Below, piece after piece: positions 18,385 through 27,641 of a stretch of DNA of 64,000 nucleotides; within the stretch, counting starts at the first letter, position 1; the number at the start of each line of letters is the position of its first letter. The notes under the pieces were generated by a model that did no database searches, was not told the DNA's origin, and worked only from the letters and a program-made list of their open reading frames with translations. Position numbers and translations under genes: made by a program. This DNA is from Paenibacillus plantiphilus (GTDB taxonomy: Bacteria > Bacillota > Bacilli > Paenibacillales > Paenibacillaceae), in assembly GCF_927798095.1 (NCBI RefSeq), contig NZ_CAKMMF010000022.1:43318-107317 (forward strand). The letters are read 5' to 3'.

Positions 18385-18825
18385 CATGGCGGCAAACACT
18401 TGGCCGTCCAGTTTCTCAGCGGCTCGCTTGTCGTATGTTTTCTCATACTGAGGCAATGTGGACAAGCGAGCGCCGTAGAACATCGCATCGCGGACAACAT
18501 CAATCTCAATGTCGTAGCATACCAGTTTGAAGGGTACGTCCTGAAGCGCGTCTGTAACGAGCTTGGCCCTGCCGTAAATCGTTTGTACGGTTCCAGGCGC
18601 AAACACAGTAACACTTACTCCTGCATGAGCAGACATATTCGCGCTGAGCCTCGAACGGCCGTCAATCGCGAAACGGAGTGTCGAGTCATTAGGCGCATAA
18701 ACCCATGAAATAGCGCTCGACGTTGGCGAGCTGCTGTCCACATCGGTCGTATGCAATAGAACGAACGATTCCTTCTGTAATTGACTGAATAAATCTTCGG
18801 ACAGTGTCGTGACGGGTTCGGTCAT
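18373..18825 (-). CDS. Pyridoxamine 5'-phosphate oxidase-fold protein
   Basis: 150 residues. The pattern HTTDVDSSSPTSSAISWVYAPNDSTLRFAIDG, with a following VTVFAPGTVQTIYGRAKLV strand pair, matches the split-barrel flavin-binding fold of the PNPOx-like superfamily. The ligand (FMN, F420 or heme) and reaction cannot be read from the sequence. The ATG at 18825 has a GGAGG site; the longer frame upstream runs back into the LCP gene. It is the last gene of a probable unit with the LCP gene and the 90-residue protein. Its stop codon is inside the terminator stem. Confidence 0.75.
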   Translation of the reverse strand: MTEPVTTLSEDLFSQLQKESFVLLHTTDVDSSSPTSSAISWVYAPNDSTLRFAIDGRSRLSANMSAHAGVSVTVFAPGTVQTIYGRAKLVTDALQDVPFKLVCYDIEIDVVRDAMFYGARLSTLPQYEKTYDKRAAEKLDGQVFAAMKKA

Positions 18826-18904
18826 TCGCTGGCCTCCTCGCATACATGGTTTAGAGCGCTCCGATGCCAATATTATAACATAGCCAGGATCGATCCACCA
18901 CAGG

Positions 18905-19951
18905 TCATTCCGCCAGTTTTGCTTGAAGAGCAGCCTTGGCAGCCTGCAGCTTATCTTCTTCCAGTCTGACGTAAGGACTTCTCCATTTGCCCTCAAGCGG
19001 GATAAATGTAATGTCGCTCCGGCCCATTCTGAAATAGGTAAACATCATATTCTCAACTTCGCTTGCCGGAATATCCATACGCATATTGTTGCCCACAGCT
19101 TCAAGAACACTGAAAATATTCGTAACGCTGGAGACCGACTTCAGCTCATCTGTAATCGCTGCAATCACTTGACTCTGACGTTTATTACGGTCAAAATCGC
19201 TTGACATGTTGTTGCCATCGTTAGATTTGCGGTAACGCACGAAATCAAGCGCATCATCGCCATGAAGTGTATGACGGCCTTTGGTCAGATTAATATTCGT
19301 GCCGTCCGCATTGTCCACGTAACGCATGTTCATATCAACATCAACTTCAACCCCTCCAACCGCGTCGACGATATCGACGAACCCTTGGAAATTGATCGTT
19401 GCCGTATAATCGATCGGGATATCGAAGTACTTCCCGAACATTTTGCGCAGATCCTGCTTGGCCTTCTGCTCCGCTTCCTTGTTCTTCAAGCCATCGTTCT
19501 TCGCACTGCTTAGGAAGTTCGCATAATAGGCATTCGCTTTCCGGCTTTTGTACCCATCCAGCTCAATCTTGGAATCTCGCGGGATAGACACAATTGTCGC
19601 CGACTTCGTATTCGGATTAAAGGATGCTATCATCATGACGTCCGTATTCAAGCTTCCCGTTTCCTTGCGTGTGTCGATGCCCATCAGCAGGAACGTTACA
19701 CCCTTCACCTTCACTGACTGATCCTCAGGAATGACAATTGTCGGATCGGCGTCCGAAGTTATCACTTGAATCGCTTCCTTGGACTCCTTATACAGGTAAC
19801 CAAGATAAGCGGCAATACCAATAAGAATCAGCAGCAGCAGAAACATGAAGCGCCGAAACCAGCGAGCCGGTTTCTTGGGAGGCTTGGAGCCACTAGATCC
19901 CTTGGCGCCTCGTGATGCAGATCGTGGCGGCAAAGAAGATTTGTTGCTCAT
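18905..19951 (-). CDS. LytR-CpsA-Psr family cell wall glycopolymer ligase
   Basis: 348 residues. A basic cytoplasmic tail (about 1-32) and one membrane helix (about 33-55) precede the LCP domain (about 85-300). Characteristic motifs are LLMGIDTRKETGSLNTDVMM, IVSIPRDSKIEL with the conserved arginine, and FVRYRKSNDGNNMSSDFDRN with the conserved Arg and Asp residues. These enzymes transfer teichoic acid or other glycopolymers from lipid carrier to peptidoglycan outside the membrane. A GTG nine bases upstream is possible, but AAGGTG is placed for the ATG at 19951. It follows the 90-residue gene by 14 bp. Confidence 0.93.
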   Translation of the reverse strand: MSNKSSLPPRSASRGAKGSSGSKPPKKPARWFRRFMFLLLLILIGIAAYLGYLYKESKEAIQVITSDADPTIVIPEDQSVKVKGVTFLLMGIDTRKETGSLNTDVMMIASFNPNTKSATIVSIPRDSKIELDGYKSRKANAYYANFLSSAKNDGLKNKEAEQKAKQDLRKMFGKYFDIPIDYTATINFQGFVDIVDAVGGVEVDVDMNMRYVDNADGTNINLTKGRHTLHGDDALDFVRYRKSNDGNNMSSDFDRNKRQSQVIAAITDELKSVSSVTNIFSVLEAVGNNMRMDIPASEVENMMFTYFRMGRSDITFIPLEGKWRSPYVRLEEDKLQAAKAALQAKLAE

Positions 19952-19965
19952 CGCATTCACCTTCG

Positions 19966-20238
19966 TTAATTATATTTCGGGTTCGCGTCAATGTCGCTGA
20001 GCAGCTGTTCTCCCGCTTCGCGCGGGATCATCTGTACTTTGCTGCGCCCTTCCCGTTCGTAACGGATATGTATCATCGTATCGTCTACCCGATCAACGGA
20101 TATACTCGTCAGACCATGATCCTCTGTTAAGATCTGTAGAAAAAAATCACGGGTATCTATAGCGGCCTGGTCATCCGGCCTCGCATCCGCAACGATTTGA
20201 ATCTGAAGCCAATTGAACAGCGCATCGTCGAGACGCAT
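19966..20238 (-). CDS. Hypothetical protein upstream of LCP gene
   Basis: 90 residues, MRLDDALFNWLQIQIVAD to the end, predicted soluble with mixed helix and strand, no motif I know. The ATG at 20238 has a strong GGAGGTG site. The open frame runs 31 codons further up, but this extension lies inside the rod-like palindrome (element A). It begins the unit that continues with the LCP gene and the PNPOx-fold gene. Confidence 0.8.
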   Translation of the reverse strand: MRLDDALFNWLQIQIVADARPDDQAAIDTRDFFLQILTEDHGLTSISVDRVDDTMIHIRYEREGRSKVQMIPREAGEQLLSDIDANPKYN

Positions 20239-20273
20239 GACCACACCTCCGTTTATACTCCGGTAAAAATTTA

Positions 20274-20416
20274 TGGAGCGCTGGGCGGGCGGATCGTTCT
20301 TCCGATCGCTGTTGTTCCCGGATTTCTTCATTGATTATCAACTTGAACAGTTGAAATCCGGGAACAAAGGCGAACGCTGCGCTTCTCCAGAACGATTCCG
20401 CCCGCTTGCTGCTCCA
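20274..20416 (+). repeat. Rod-like palindromic element, copy A
   Basis: The outer arms pair over about 27 bp (20274-20300 with 20389-20416). An internal loop with strands TTCCGATCGCTGTT and AAAGGCGAACGCTGCGC follows, then an inner 13-bp stem GTTCCCGGATTTC with its complement, and a loop of about 26 bases. It occupies the 5' region of the 90-residue gene. Copies B (20543) and C (48090) share the loop strands but have different stem sequences. The rest of the 20239-20678 gap has only a small inverted repeat at about 20463-20487. Confidence 0.85.
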
Positions 20417-20542
20417 CATCTTATTTAACGCGTCATATCCTCTACACTACTAACAACAACATCAAACTTATTGGTTATAAAGTTTGATAATTCCCTTGCA
20501 TCTCTTTCTTAAAAACAAGGTTGACTTTACGTAAGAACAAAA

Positions 20543-20670
20543 GCGGAGGGTCGGAGGGATTCTGAAGAAACGTAGTGTTCGCCTTTAAAGCCCGATTTCA
20601 ACCTTTCATCACTTTACAATGAAGAAATCGGGCTTTAACAGCGATCGTAAGAACCCTCCGTACCCGCAGC
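20543..20670 (-). repeat. Rod-like palindromic element, copy B
   Basis: Inverted relative to copies A and C. On the minus strand the order is outer arm CGGAGGGTTCT, loop strand TTACGATCGCTGTT, inner stem AAAGCCCGATTTC, loop, the complementary arm, loop strand AAAGGCGAACACTACG and outer arm AGAATCCCTCCG. It lies between ylaH (minus) and copy A. Confidence 0.85.
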
Positions 20671-20678
20671 GGCTTAAC

Positions 20679-20975
20679 TTACGTAGTCTTCGTGTTTTTC
20701 CCTCTGCCCTTCCACTTGTCGTAGAGCTGGCGGCCGCGCAGCATGAGCATCATCGCTACCGCCACGGACATGCATTGAATGATCGGCAGCTTGTCAATCT
20801 GCAGAACGAACAGCACGAATGCTCCAATCGCCATAACAAGATGGACCATTATTTCTTTAATAAGCGGCAGCCGCTGTACACGGAATACCGCATTGAAGAT
20901 ATACATTGTCAAGCATAGGATCAAAATATACGAGATGATGGGGTGAGCTTGAAACCAATCCTGCACCTTGTTCAT
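20679..20975 (-). CDS. ylaH: YlaH-like membrane protein
   Basis: 98 residues with three predicted membrane helices (about 12-30, 40-60 and 66-82) and a basic C-terminus RQLYDKWKGRGKN. Its position directly after typA is that of ylaH in Bacillus subtilis (ylaG is typA). Function is unknown. The GGGAGG site abuts the ATG at 20975, so a GTG three codons later (20966), nine bases from the site, may be the real start. It is probably co-transcribed with typA. Confidence 0.85.
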   Translation of the reverse strand: MNKVQDWFQAHPIISYILILCLTMYIFNAVFRVQRLPLIKEIMVHLVMAIGAFVLFVLQIDKLPIIQCMSVAVAMMLMLRGRQLYDKWKGRGKNTKTT

Positions 20976-20998
20976 CCTCCCTTCGTTCCTTCAATTGC

Positions 20999-22843
20999 TT
21001 ATACGCCCGATTGAGCTGCCTGCTTGCGCTGTTTGTCCGCACGCTCGCGCTCACTCTTGTTGAGCAGCTTTTTGCGCAAACGGATCGATTTAGGGGTGAT
21101 TTCGCAATATTCATCATCGTTCAAATATTCCAGCGCCTGCTCCAATGAGAACAGAATCGGCGTTTTCAGACGAACCGTGTCATCCTTGGACGCGGAGCGT
21201 ACGTTCGTAAGCTGCTTTTCCTTACAAATATTGACGATAATATCGCTGTCGCGATTGTGCTCGCCAACGAGCATGCCTTCATATATCTCTACACCTGGCT
21301 CAAGGAACAGAATTCCGCGATCCTCTACTCCCAGCATGCCGTAGAACGTACTCGTACCATTCTCACTGGCAACCAATACGCCTTGGTGACGACCGCCAAC
21401 CGAAGCGCCTGCAAGCGGGCCGTACTTGTCAAATGCATGGTTCATAATTCCATAACCGCGCGTCAGCGTCAGGAATTGTGTGCGGTAGCCAATCAAGCCG
21501 CGAGCTGGAATGATAAACTCTAGACGGACTTGGCCCGTTCCATTGTTGATCATATTGACCATCTCGGCTTTGCGCGAGCCAAGGCTTTCCATGACAGAGC
21601 CTGTGCTCTCTTCCGGCACATCGATCAGCAGACGCTCATATGGCTCCATTTTGACGCCATCTTCTACTTTAACGATAACCTCAGGCTTGGAAACTTGAAG
21701 CTCAAAGCCTTCACGGCGCATGTTTTCAATCAGAATACTAAGGTGAAGCTCACCACGGCCAGAGACGACGAATGCATCCGGGCTTTCGGTCTCATCAACA
21801 CGAAGCGCTACATCTGTCTCCAACTCTTTGAACAGACGCTCGCGCAGCTTGCGGGAGGTTACCCATTTGCCTTCGCGTCCTGCGAATGGACTGTTGTTAA
21901 CGAGGAACGTCATTTGCAATGTCGGCTCGTCGATCTTCAGAACTGGCAGCGCTTCTGGGTTAGCCGGATCAGCAATCGTTTCCCCAATGTTAATCTCGCG
22001 AATACCAGCAATGGCAACGATATCGCCCGCGCCAGCCTGCTCGACCTCAATACGCTTCAACCCCTGGAATCCGAACAGCTTCTCAATACGCGCTTGCTTG
22101 GTCGCGCCTTCGCGCGTCATAACAGCTACCGTCTGCCCTTGGCGGATAATGCCGCGGTTAACGCGACCGATCGCAATACGGCCCATATATTCATTGTAGT
22201 CCAGAAGAGTTACAAGGAATTGAAGCGATGCGTCGACATTCTCTGTCGGGGACGGAATATGGCTGACAATCGTTTCGTACAGCGCATGCATATCCTCATC
22301 CTGCTTATCCGGGTCATAGCTCGACGTACCCATCAGAGCAGATGCGTACACAACAGGGAAATCAAGCTGCTCATCATTAGCGCCGAGCTCGATGAACAGG
22401 TCCAGCACTTCGTCAACCACTTCAGATGGACGTGCGTTCGGACGGTCGATTTTGTTCAATACAACGATTGGCGTAAGCTGATGCTCAAGCGCCTTGCGCA
22501 GCACGAACTTCGTTTGCGGCATACAGCCTTCAAACGCGTCAACGACCAGCAGCACACCGTCAACCATCTTCATAATCCGTTCTACTTCTCCGCCGAAATC
22601 AGCATGTCCAGGCGTATCCACAATGTTGATCAAATAATCCTTGTACGTAATTGCAGTGTTCTTGGCCAAAATGGTAATACCGCGCTCCCGCTCCAGATCG
22701 TTGGAGTCCATTGCTCTTTCTTGGACAGCTTCGTTATCGCGATATGTTCCGGATTGCTGCAGCAGTTTATCGACTAGTGTCGTTTTGCCGTGGTCAACGT
22801 GCGCGATGATTGCGATATTACGTAAATTTTCTCTGGCTTGCAT
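20999..22843 (-). CDS. typA: Translational GTPase TypA/BipA
   Basis: 614 residues, the usual length. The G domain begins [20 protein letters not shown] (G1), with [11 protein letters not shown] (G2), [12 protein letters not shown] (G3) and VLNKIDRP (G4). Domains II, III and V follow, then the TypA-specific C-terminal domain. It binds ribosomes and helps 50S assembly, mostly under stress. The frame extends six codons upstream with a GTG start, but the ATG at 22843 fits the family start QARENLRN. It heads the typA-ylaH pair. Confidence 0.97.
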   Translation of the reverse strand: MQARENLRNIAIIAHVDHGKTTLVDKLLQQSGTYRDNEAVQERAMDSNDLERERGITILAKNTAITYKDYLINIVDTPGHADFGGEVERIMKMVDGVLLVVDAFEGCMPQTKFVLRKALEHQLTPIVVLNKIDRPNARPSEVVDEVLDLFIELGANDEQLDFPVVYASALMGTSSYDPDKQDEDMHALYETIVSHIPSPTENVDASLQFLVTLLDYNEYMGRIAIGRVNRGIIRQGQTVAVMTREGATKQARIEKLFGFQGLKRIEVEQAGAGDIVAIAGIREINIGETIADPANPEALPVLKIDEPTLQMTFLVNNSPFAGREGKWVTSRKLRERLFKELETDVALRVDETESPDAFVVSGRGELHLSILIENMRREGFELQVSKPEVIVKVEDGVKMEPYERLLIDVPEESTGSVMESLGSRKAEMVNMINNGTGQVRLEFIIPARGLIGYRTQFLTLTRGYGIMNHAFDKYGPLAGASVGGRHQGVLVASENGTSTFYGMLGVEDRGILFLEPGVEIYEGMLVGEHNRDSDIIVNICKEKQLTNVRSASKDDTVRLKTPILFSLEQALEYLNDDEYCEITPKSIRLRKKLLNKSERERADKQRKQAAQSGV

Positions 22844-22899
22844 TGTAATTATCCACTCCACTTATATTATTGTCTGATCCTTTAAAACCGTAAACCGTG

Positions 22900-23385
22900 T
22901 CACCAGCGAGCTCGCCTTCCGGCTGTCATCATCCATCCTCCTGCGACGATAAGCCCTGCTGCAATGATGTACATCCCCCAACCCCAGAATACCATGATGA
23001 CAAAAAAGGATGCCGCAACTAAAGCAAGAATAATTGCGACCGTCAGTGGAAATTTCGGGTGTGACATTTCAAACAGATGATATTCGTACAATCCAACCGC
23101 GACCCCTAAAATAAAAAAGGGCCACATGAATTGCATATAGCTCCATCCGAATGCAATGCAAAAAAAGAATATTAAGGCGTTAATCGTTAAAATTGCGCCC
23201 GGAATCAGCATAAAAGCAGGCAGCAACCGACCGAAAAACAGCACATGCATTAAAATACCGGGAATAAGCACGAAAAGCGGCCAGATGTTCGTTCCTATAA
23301 AAGCAAACAGGCCCAACTTCCCAAGCAAAATGACAAGGCCGACAGCAAGAAACAGTAAGCCGACAGCGTATTGATTTTTCGACAT
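22900..23385 (-). CDS. Multi-spanning membrane protein, unknown function
   Basis: 161 residues, very hydrophobic, with about six membrane helices in three pairs (about 5-45, 50-75, 80-100 and 112-155). The pattern WPLFVLIPGILM and WPFFILGVAVGLYEY resembles the repeated helix pairs of LiaI/LiaF-type (DUF5668-like) membrane regions, but no cytoplasmic domain follows. It ends 56 bp before typA on the same strand and may share its transcript. The assignment is by eye. Confidence 0.72.
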   Translation of the reverse strand: MSKNQYAVGLLFLAVGLVILLGKLGLFAFIGTNIWPLFVLIPGILMHVLFFGRLLPAFMLIPGAILTINALIFFFCIAFGWSYMQFMWPFFILGVAVGLYEYHLFEMSHPKFPLTVAIILALVAASFFVIMVFWGWGMYIIAAGLIVAGGWMMTAGRRARW

Positions 23386-23471
23386 GCGAAATTCCCTTCT
23401 CTCGACACTTTTTTATCATTACTAGTTTAAAGGAACGACGGACAAAAAACCAGTGCCATGGGCTATTTCCA

Positions 23472-23505
23472 CAAAAAAAATACCGCCCTTCAGCTTCGAG
23501 GGCGG
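23472..23505 (-). terminator. Intrinsic terminator overlapping TerC gene end
   Basis: A CCGCCCT/AGGGCGG stem with a nine-base loop is followed on the minus strand by a run of eight to nine T. The upstream arm is within the last codons of the TerC gene. Confidence 0.88.
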
Positions 23506-24167
23506 ATAAGCGCTGCAATAATGACGAGCGGAACGCATAATAACGGAATGGCTTCGAGCGCAGCGGAATAGGACTGCAGCCATATTCTCGCAATTCCCGG
23601 ATCGTGCACCAGCATATCCCCTGCCGCGAAGCCAAGCAAGCCTCCGCCTATATAAACAAGGAATGGGAACCGGTGAAGCAGGCTGCCCAGCACATGGCTG
23701 CCCCAAATAATCATAGGTATGCTAAGCGCGATTCCGAGCAACATAAGAACGGGCTCGCCTTCTGCCACCGCTGCAATAGCCAGCACATTGTCCAGGCTCA
23801 TAACAAAATCAGCAGCTACAATGGTGCGGATTGCTCCGCTAATGGAGACCGATTTGCGAATCTGATGGCTCTCGTCTCCGCTCCTTCCCGCAGCATCGCT
23901 CACCAGCTTCACAGCAATAATAAAGAGCATCAAGGCTCCAGCGGCCTGCAGGAACGGAATCTCAAGCAGTGTGATGGCTACAAGGGTAAGCAAGCAGCGC
24001 AGCAAAACAGCTGCCGCCGTGCCCCACCAAACTGCCTTGCTGCGCTGGGAGGGCGGAAGCTGCTGACTGGCGAGCGCAATGACGATAGCGTTGTCTCCGC
24101 TTAACAGCACATTGATAAACACGATTTGAATAAAAACAAGCAGGTTGTCCAGTTGCTCCGCCTCCAT
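23490..24167 (-). CDS. TerC/YjbE family integral membrane protein
   Basis: 225 residues, seven predicted membrane helices. The two signature repeats are visible: FINVLLSGDNAIVIALA near the N-terminus and FVMSLDNVLAIAAVAEGE in the middle, each with the conserved acidic residue in the membrane. Characterised members export manganese or help load it into secreted enzymes. The ATG at 24167 has no clear ribosome binding site; a TTG three codons upstream is the only alternative. It is divergent from a second TerC gene. I see no yybP-ykoY manganese riboswitch between them. Confidence 0.88.
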   Translation of the reverse strand: MEAEQLDNLLVFIQIVFINVLLSGDNAIVIALASQQLPPSQRSKAVWWGTAAAVLLRCLLTLVAITLLEIPFLQAAGALMLFIIAVKLVSDAAGRSGDESHQIRKSVSISGAIRTIVAADFVMSLDNVLAIAAVAEGEPVLMLLGIALSIPMIIWGSHVLGSLLHRFPFLVYIGGGLLGFAAGDMLVHDPGIARIWLQSYSAALEAIPLLCVPLVIIAALIRPRS

Positions 24168-24180
24168 CCGCGGCAAGTAG

Positions 24181-24207
24181 TAAGCGTATCTTGAAAAACA
24201 CGCTTAT
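24181..24207. promoter_or_regulatory. Inverted repeat between divergent terC genes
   Basis: TAAGCGT and ACGCTTA are separated by about 13 bases, between the two divergent terC starts. It could be an operator or part of a 5' hairpin. The meaning is inferred from position only. Confidence 0.4.
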
Positions 24208-24327
24208 CCAACATGTATGTCCAAGTCCCCGCCGATATGATTGTCAAATAACACGAATGCTTGCACGCCCGGAAGCGTATGCATAGAACGAGCACATCTA
24301 TTAGATATGAAAGGAAGGGACAGGCAG

Positions 24328-25035
24328 ATGGAAATATTATCGCTGGCGTTTTTATCCTCACTGGCCACGATCGTCTTTATAGACCTCATCCTTGCAGGCG
24401 ACAATGCGATCGTCATTGGACTCGCTGCCCGGAACCTGCCTCATCATCAGCAGAAGAGCGCTGTCATCTGGGGAACGATCGGTGCAGTCGGTATTCGTGC
24501 AGTCGCGACAATACTCGTCGTCTACTTGCTTGATATTCCATGGCTGCTGATGGTTGGAGGCATCCTTCTCTTATGGATTGCATATAAGCTGCTTGTAGAT
24601 GAGAACAGCCACGAGAACATCAAGCCTGGCCAAACACTATGGGCTTCAATACGCACGATTATTATTGCCGATGCCGCCATGGGCTTGGACAATGTTATAG
24701 CGGTCGCTGGCGCGGCCCATGGCAATTATTTGCTTGTCATACTCGGCCTCATTATCAGCATTCCGATTGTCGTTTGGGGCAGTACGCTGTTCATTAAAGT
24801 CATCAACCGATTTCCTTGGATCGTCTATCTGGGCTCAGGAGTACTGGCATACACGGCAGCCAAAATGATAACTCACGAGCCGAAGATCGAGCATTTCTTC
24901 CAGAGCAGCCCACTTTTCAAATGGTCGTTCATGGTTCTCGTCATCATACTCATCATCGTCGCAGGGTTATGGAAGAACAATTTACGACTGCGGATGATTG
25001 CAAATAAAAAGAACCGTCAGGGAAGTTCGCCCTGA
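24328..25035 (+). CDS. TerC/YjbE family integral membrane protein (second copy)
   Basis: 235 residues with the same seven-helix layout as the divergent neighbour. The signatures are FIDLILAGDNAIVIGLAARN and AAMGLDNVIAVAGAAHGN. It differs enough from the neighbour to be an old paralogue rather than a recent duplicate. The ATG at 24328 has an AAGGAAGGG site. The stop codon lies inside the terminator stem. Likely function is metal, probably manganese, efflux or delivery. Confidence 0.9.
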   Translation: MEILSLAFLSSLATIVFIDLILAGDNAIVIGLAARNLPHHQQKSAVIWGTIGAVGIRAVATILVVYLLDIPWLLMVGGILLLWIAYKLLVDENSHENIKPGQTLWASIRTIIIADAAMGLDNVIAVAGAAHGNYLLVILGLIISIPIVVWGSTLFIKVINRFPWIVYLGSGVLAYTAAKMITHEPKIEHFFQSSPLFKWSFMVLVIILIIVAGLWKNNLRLRMIANKKNRQGSSP

Positions 25036-25047
25036 CGGTTCTCTTTG
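25009..25047 (+). terminator. Intrinsic terminator overlapping terC stop
   Basis: The 13-bp stem AACCGTCAGGG/CCCTGACGGTT, extended by AAG/CTT, closes on a seven-base loop with a pyrimidine tail. The core matches the orphan hairpin at 5.54 kb. Confidence 0.88.
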
Positions 25048-25092
25048 TTCTTTCTCACGATTATCCGCGATTATTTACTCGTACCTGTCCCA

Positions 25093-26313
25093 TTAGAACC
25101 AATCGTCCTGCCCAGCGTCTTCTGCGGATGCTCTCGATCCTGGAGCCACCACAATGGTCTCGACACTGGCTATAGCTTCTGCAATCATTTCATCCAGTCT
25201 TGGAATATAAGCTTCAATTTTTTGAACTACCTTTAAATTCGGATTTGTCGTCGGGGATTTGGGTACAAATAACGTACAGCAATCCTCATACGGCAGTATA
25301 GAGGTTTCGTAAGTCCCAATCTCCTCCGCTATACGGATAATATCATTCTTATCCATCATAATTAGCGGTCGCAGCAGCGGCAGGTCGGTTGTTCTGCCGA
25401 TGACATTCATGCTGCCTAGTGTTTGGCTCGCCACTTGTCCCAGACTGTCTCCCGTAACGATGCCGAGCGCACCGGATTGCTCCGCCAGTCCCTGGGCAAT
25501 TCGCAGCATCGACCGGCGCATGAGTGTAATGATTAGCGGCTCCTGATTGCAAGCTGCGAGTGCCGTTTGAATTTCCGTGAAGGATACCATGTGCAGCTTG
25601 AGCGGAACACCGCTGTAATGCGATAGCCGCCTCGTCAACTCGATCACCTTGTCCTTGGCCTGCTCGCTTGTGAACGGGTAGCTGTGGAAATGCACAGCTT
25701 CCAGCTCAAGGCCTTTGCGCATCGACAGATAGCCTGCTACGGGGCTGTCTATGCCCCCCGAGAGCAGCAGCATGGCTTTTCCATTCGTGCCGTATGGATA
25801 TCCTCCTGCACCCTCCACGATTTCGCTAAAAATATAAGTGCCCTCCGGCTGAATCTCGACGCGCAGCTCAATCTCAGGCTCTTTTACATTGACCTTCAGA
25901 TCAGGGAATGCACGAAGCACATGCGATCCCACCAAATGATTCATCTTAGGGGAATCATAGGGAAATGACTTCTCAACACGACGTACAGACACCTTGAAAG
26001 TGCGGGGAGCTTTAGGAAGAGCGCGCATGACCTCCAGCGATACTTCCTGAATAATCTCAAGCTGTGATTCGGTTCGCCTGACAGGGCTGAAGGAATGAAT
26101 GCCGAAAACATGCTTCAAACCCTTCGCGATGGATTCATAGGGCTCGCCATGCAAAGTAATATACAGCCTGCCGTATGTACGAGTTACCTCAGCCTTCGGG
26201 AACGGCTCCAATACCTGCTTAACTTTGTCCAGCATTCGTCTCTCAAATTGGCCGCGATTGCGTCCCTTTAAAGTAAATTCGCCGTAACGAATCAAGATCA
26301 TATCTGCATTCAT
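25093..26313 (-). CDS. thiI: tRNA 4-thiouridine synthase ThiI
   Basis: 406 residues. An N-terminal ferredoxin-like plus THUMP domain (about 1-165) is followed by the PP-loop ATPase domain with LLLSGGIDSPVAGYL (about residues 180-194). It makes s4U8 in tRNA using sulfur from a dedicated cysteine desulfurase. There is no C-terminal rhodanese domain, as in Bacillus. Its start overlaps the end of the desulfurase gene by four bases, so the two are translationally coupled. Confidence 0.96.
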   Translation of the reverse strand: MNADMILIRYGEFTLKGRNRGQFERRMLDKVKQVLEPFPKAEVTRTYGRLYITLHGEPYESIAKGLKHVFGIHSFSPVRRTESQLEIIQEVSLEVMRALPKAPRTFKVSVRRVEKSFPYDSPKMNHLVGSHVLRAFPDLKVNVKEPEIELRVEIQPEGTYIFSEIVEGAGGYPYGTNGKAMLLLSGGIDSPVAGYLSMRKGLELEAVHFHSYPFTSEQAKDKVIELTRRLSHYSGVPLKLHMVSFTEIQTALAACNQEPLIITLMRRSMLRIAQGLAEQSGALGIVTGDSLGQVASQTLGSMNVIGRTTDLPLLRPLIMMDKNDIIRIAEEIGTYETSILPYEDCCTLFVPKSPTTNPNLKVVQKIEAYIPRLDEMIAEAIASVETIVVAPGSRASAEDAGQDDWF

Positions 26314-27530
26314 TCTCGTTGACCCTTCCTTTCAAGCGGCTTGAGCTTGCTAACGACCAGCGGCAGCATCTGGCAAAGCCATTCCAGCTCCACATCGCCA
26401 TGCTCATCGCCGAAGCTGATGCGAATGCCGCTGGCGGCTTGCGCGTGCGACAGTCCCATCGCTTGGAGTACACGGCTGGGCTTGTCATCCTTGGAGGAGC
26501 AAGCGGACTTCGTCGATGCCAGAATCCGATGCTTTTCCAGCATGTGGACAAACACTTCGGGCTTCATGCCAGGGTAAGAGAAGTTGACGATATGAGGCGC
26601 CATCTCCTGCAAGATGCCACCGCCCTTCGATGCCCCATCTGCCTCTGGCATCTCGGCCACAGAGGATGCTAGTCCGAGTCCGTTGAGCACTAGCTCAGGA
26701 ATCTCTCCAACACAGCGGACGAGCCGATCGCGCAGCCCATTCATCCTCATGAGGCGTTCCTTCTGGCCCCCCATGGCGATCCGGAACGCCTTGGCAGCTG
26801 CTACAATTGCCGCCACGTTCTCAGTACCCGGGCGCAGACCGTCTTCCTGTCCTCCACCCGCCATTAACGGCTCCAATTGAACACCGTCCCTGACGTAAAG
26901 CAGACCAACCCCTCTCGGTCCTCTTACCTTGTGGGCAGAAGCCGTGAACAGGTCCACTCCCCAATCGCGCAGCCGAACGGGCAGCTTGCCGACACTTTGC
27001 ACGCCATCGACATGGAAGTAAACATTCCGTTTCTCCTTCAACAGCGAGCCGATCGCTTCAATGGGCTGAATAGCTCCGACCTCATTATTGACATGCATAA
27101 TACTGACAAGTGAAGTCTCCTCTGTCAATGCCGACTCCACATCGCTCAATGATACAAAACCTGCACGATTCACTGGCAGATAAGTAATGCGGAAGCCCTC
27201 TCTCTCCAGCTTCTTACATGCATCATATACAGATGGATGCTCAATTGCCGATGTTATCACGTGCTTGCCTCGCGCATTGCTGCGGCGTGCCGCACCGACT
27301 ATGGCCAGATTGTTGCTCTCTGTGCCACCGGAAGTAAAAACCCATTCCTTCGCGTCCGTATGAAATAGCTCCCCAATAAGACCTCTTGAACGCTGGAGCA
27401 GCTTTCTCGATTCCATCCCGCTGCGATGCAAAGAGGAAGGATTGGCGTAGTGCAGCAGCATCACCTCTGACAGTGTGCGTATAACTTCTTCATGTGGAGG
27501 CGTTGAAGCGCAATGGTCAAAATAAATCAT
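26310..27530 (-). CDS. nifZ: Cysteine desulfurase partner of ThiI
   Basis: 406 residues, PLP-dependent class V aminotransferase fold. Visible are YFDHCASTPP at the start, TSGGTESNN, the PLP lysine in SAHKVRGPRGVG, and the active-site cysteine in STKSACSSKDDKPSRVL. It transfers sulfur from cysteine. The coupling to thiI matches the nifZ-thiI pair of Bacillus. The longer open frame upstream is not supported; the ATG at 27530 is where the family begins, though its ribosome binding site is weak. A 30-residue insert rich in Gly/Ala/Glu near residue 310 looks like a species-specific loop. Confidence 0.93.
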   Translation of the reverse strand: MIYFDHCASTPPHEEVIRTLSEVMLLHYANPSSLHRSGMESRKLLQRSRGLIGELFHTDAKEWVFTSGGTESNNLAIVGAARRSNARGKHVITSAIEHPSVYDACKKLEREGFRITYLPVNRAGFVSLSDVESALTEETSLVSIMHVNNEVGAIQPIEAIGSLLKEKRNVYFHVDGVQSVGKLPVRLRDWGVDLFTASAHKVRGPRGVGLLYVRDGVQLEPLMAGGGQEDGLRPGTENVAAIVAAAKAFRIAMGGQKERLMRMNGLRDRLVRCVGEIPELVLNGLGLASSVAEMPEADGASKGGGILQEMAPHIVNFSYPGMKPEVFVHMLEKHRILASTKSACSSKDDKPSRVLQAMGLSHAQAASGIRISFGDEHGDVELEWLCQMLPLVVSKLKPLERKGQRE

Positions 27531-27641
27531 CGATCCCGACGTTCCCCTTTGCCGCAAAATAAAAAGATCAACGATGTAAGTCTGCATGAAGCGCAGCACT
27601 TTCCCCGCGATCTGTTCGTTTGGTTTATGATTGAATATAGA

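Noticed and set aside
20619..20918. Short protein starting MKKSGFNSDRKN
   Set aside because: It is the translation of the palindromic element; the similar peptide in copies A and C reflects the DNA repeat, not a protein family.
21530..22777. Long plus-strand open frame (415 codons)
   Set aside because: Entirely antisense to typA; no ribosome binding site or recognisable motif.
24168..24327. yybP-ykoY manganese riboswitch between terC genes
   Set aside because: The characteristic conserved internal loops are not present; only a short inverted repeat is seen.
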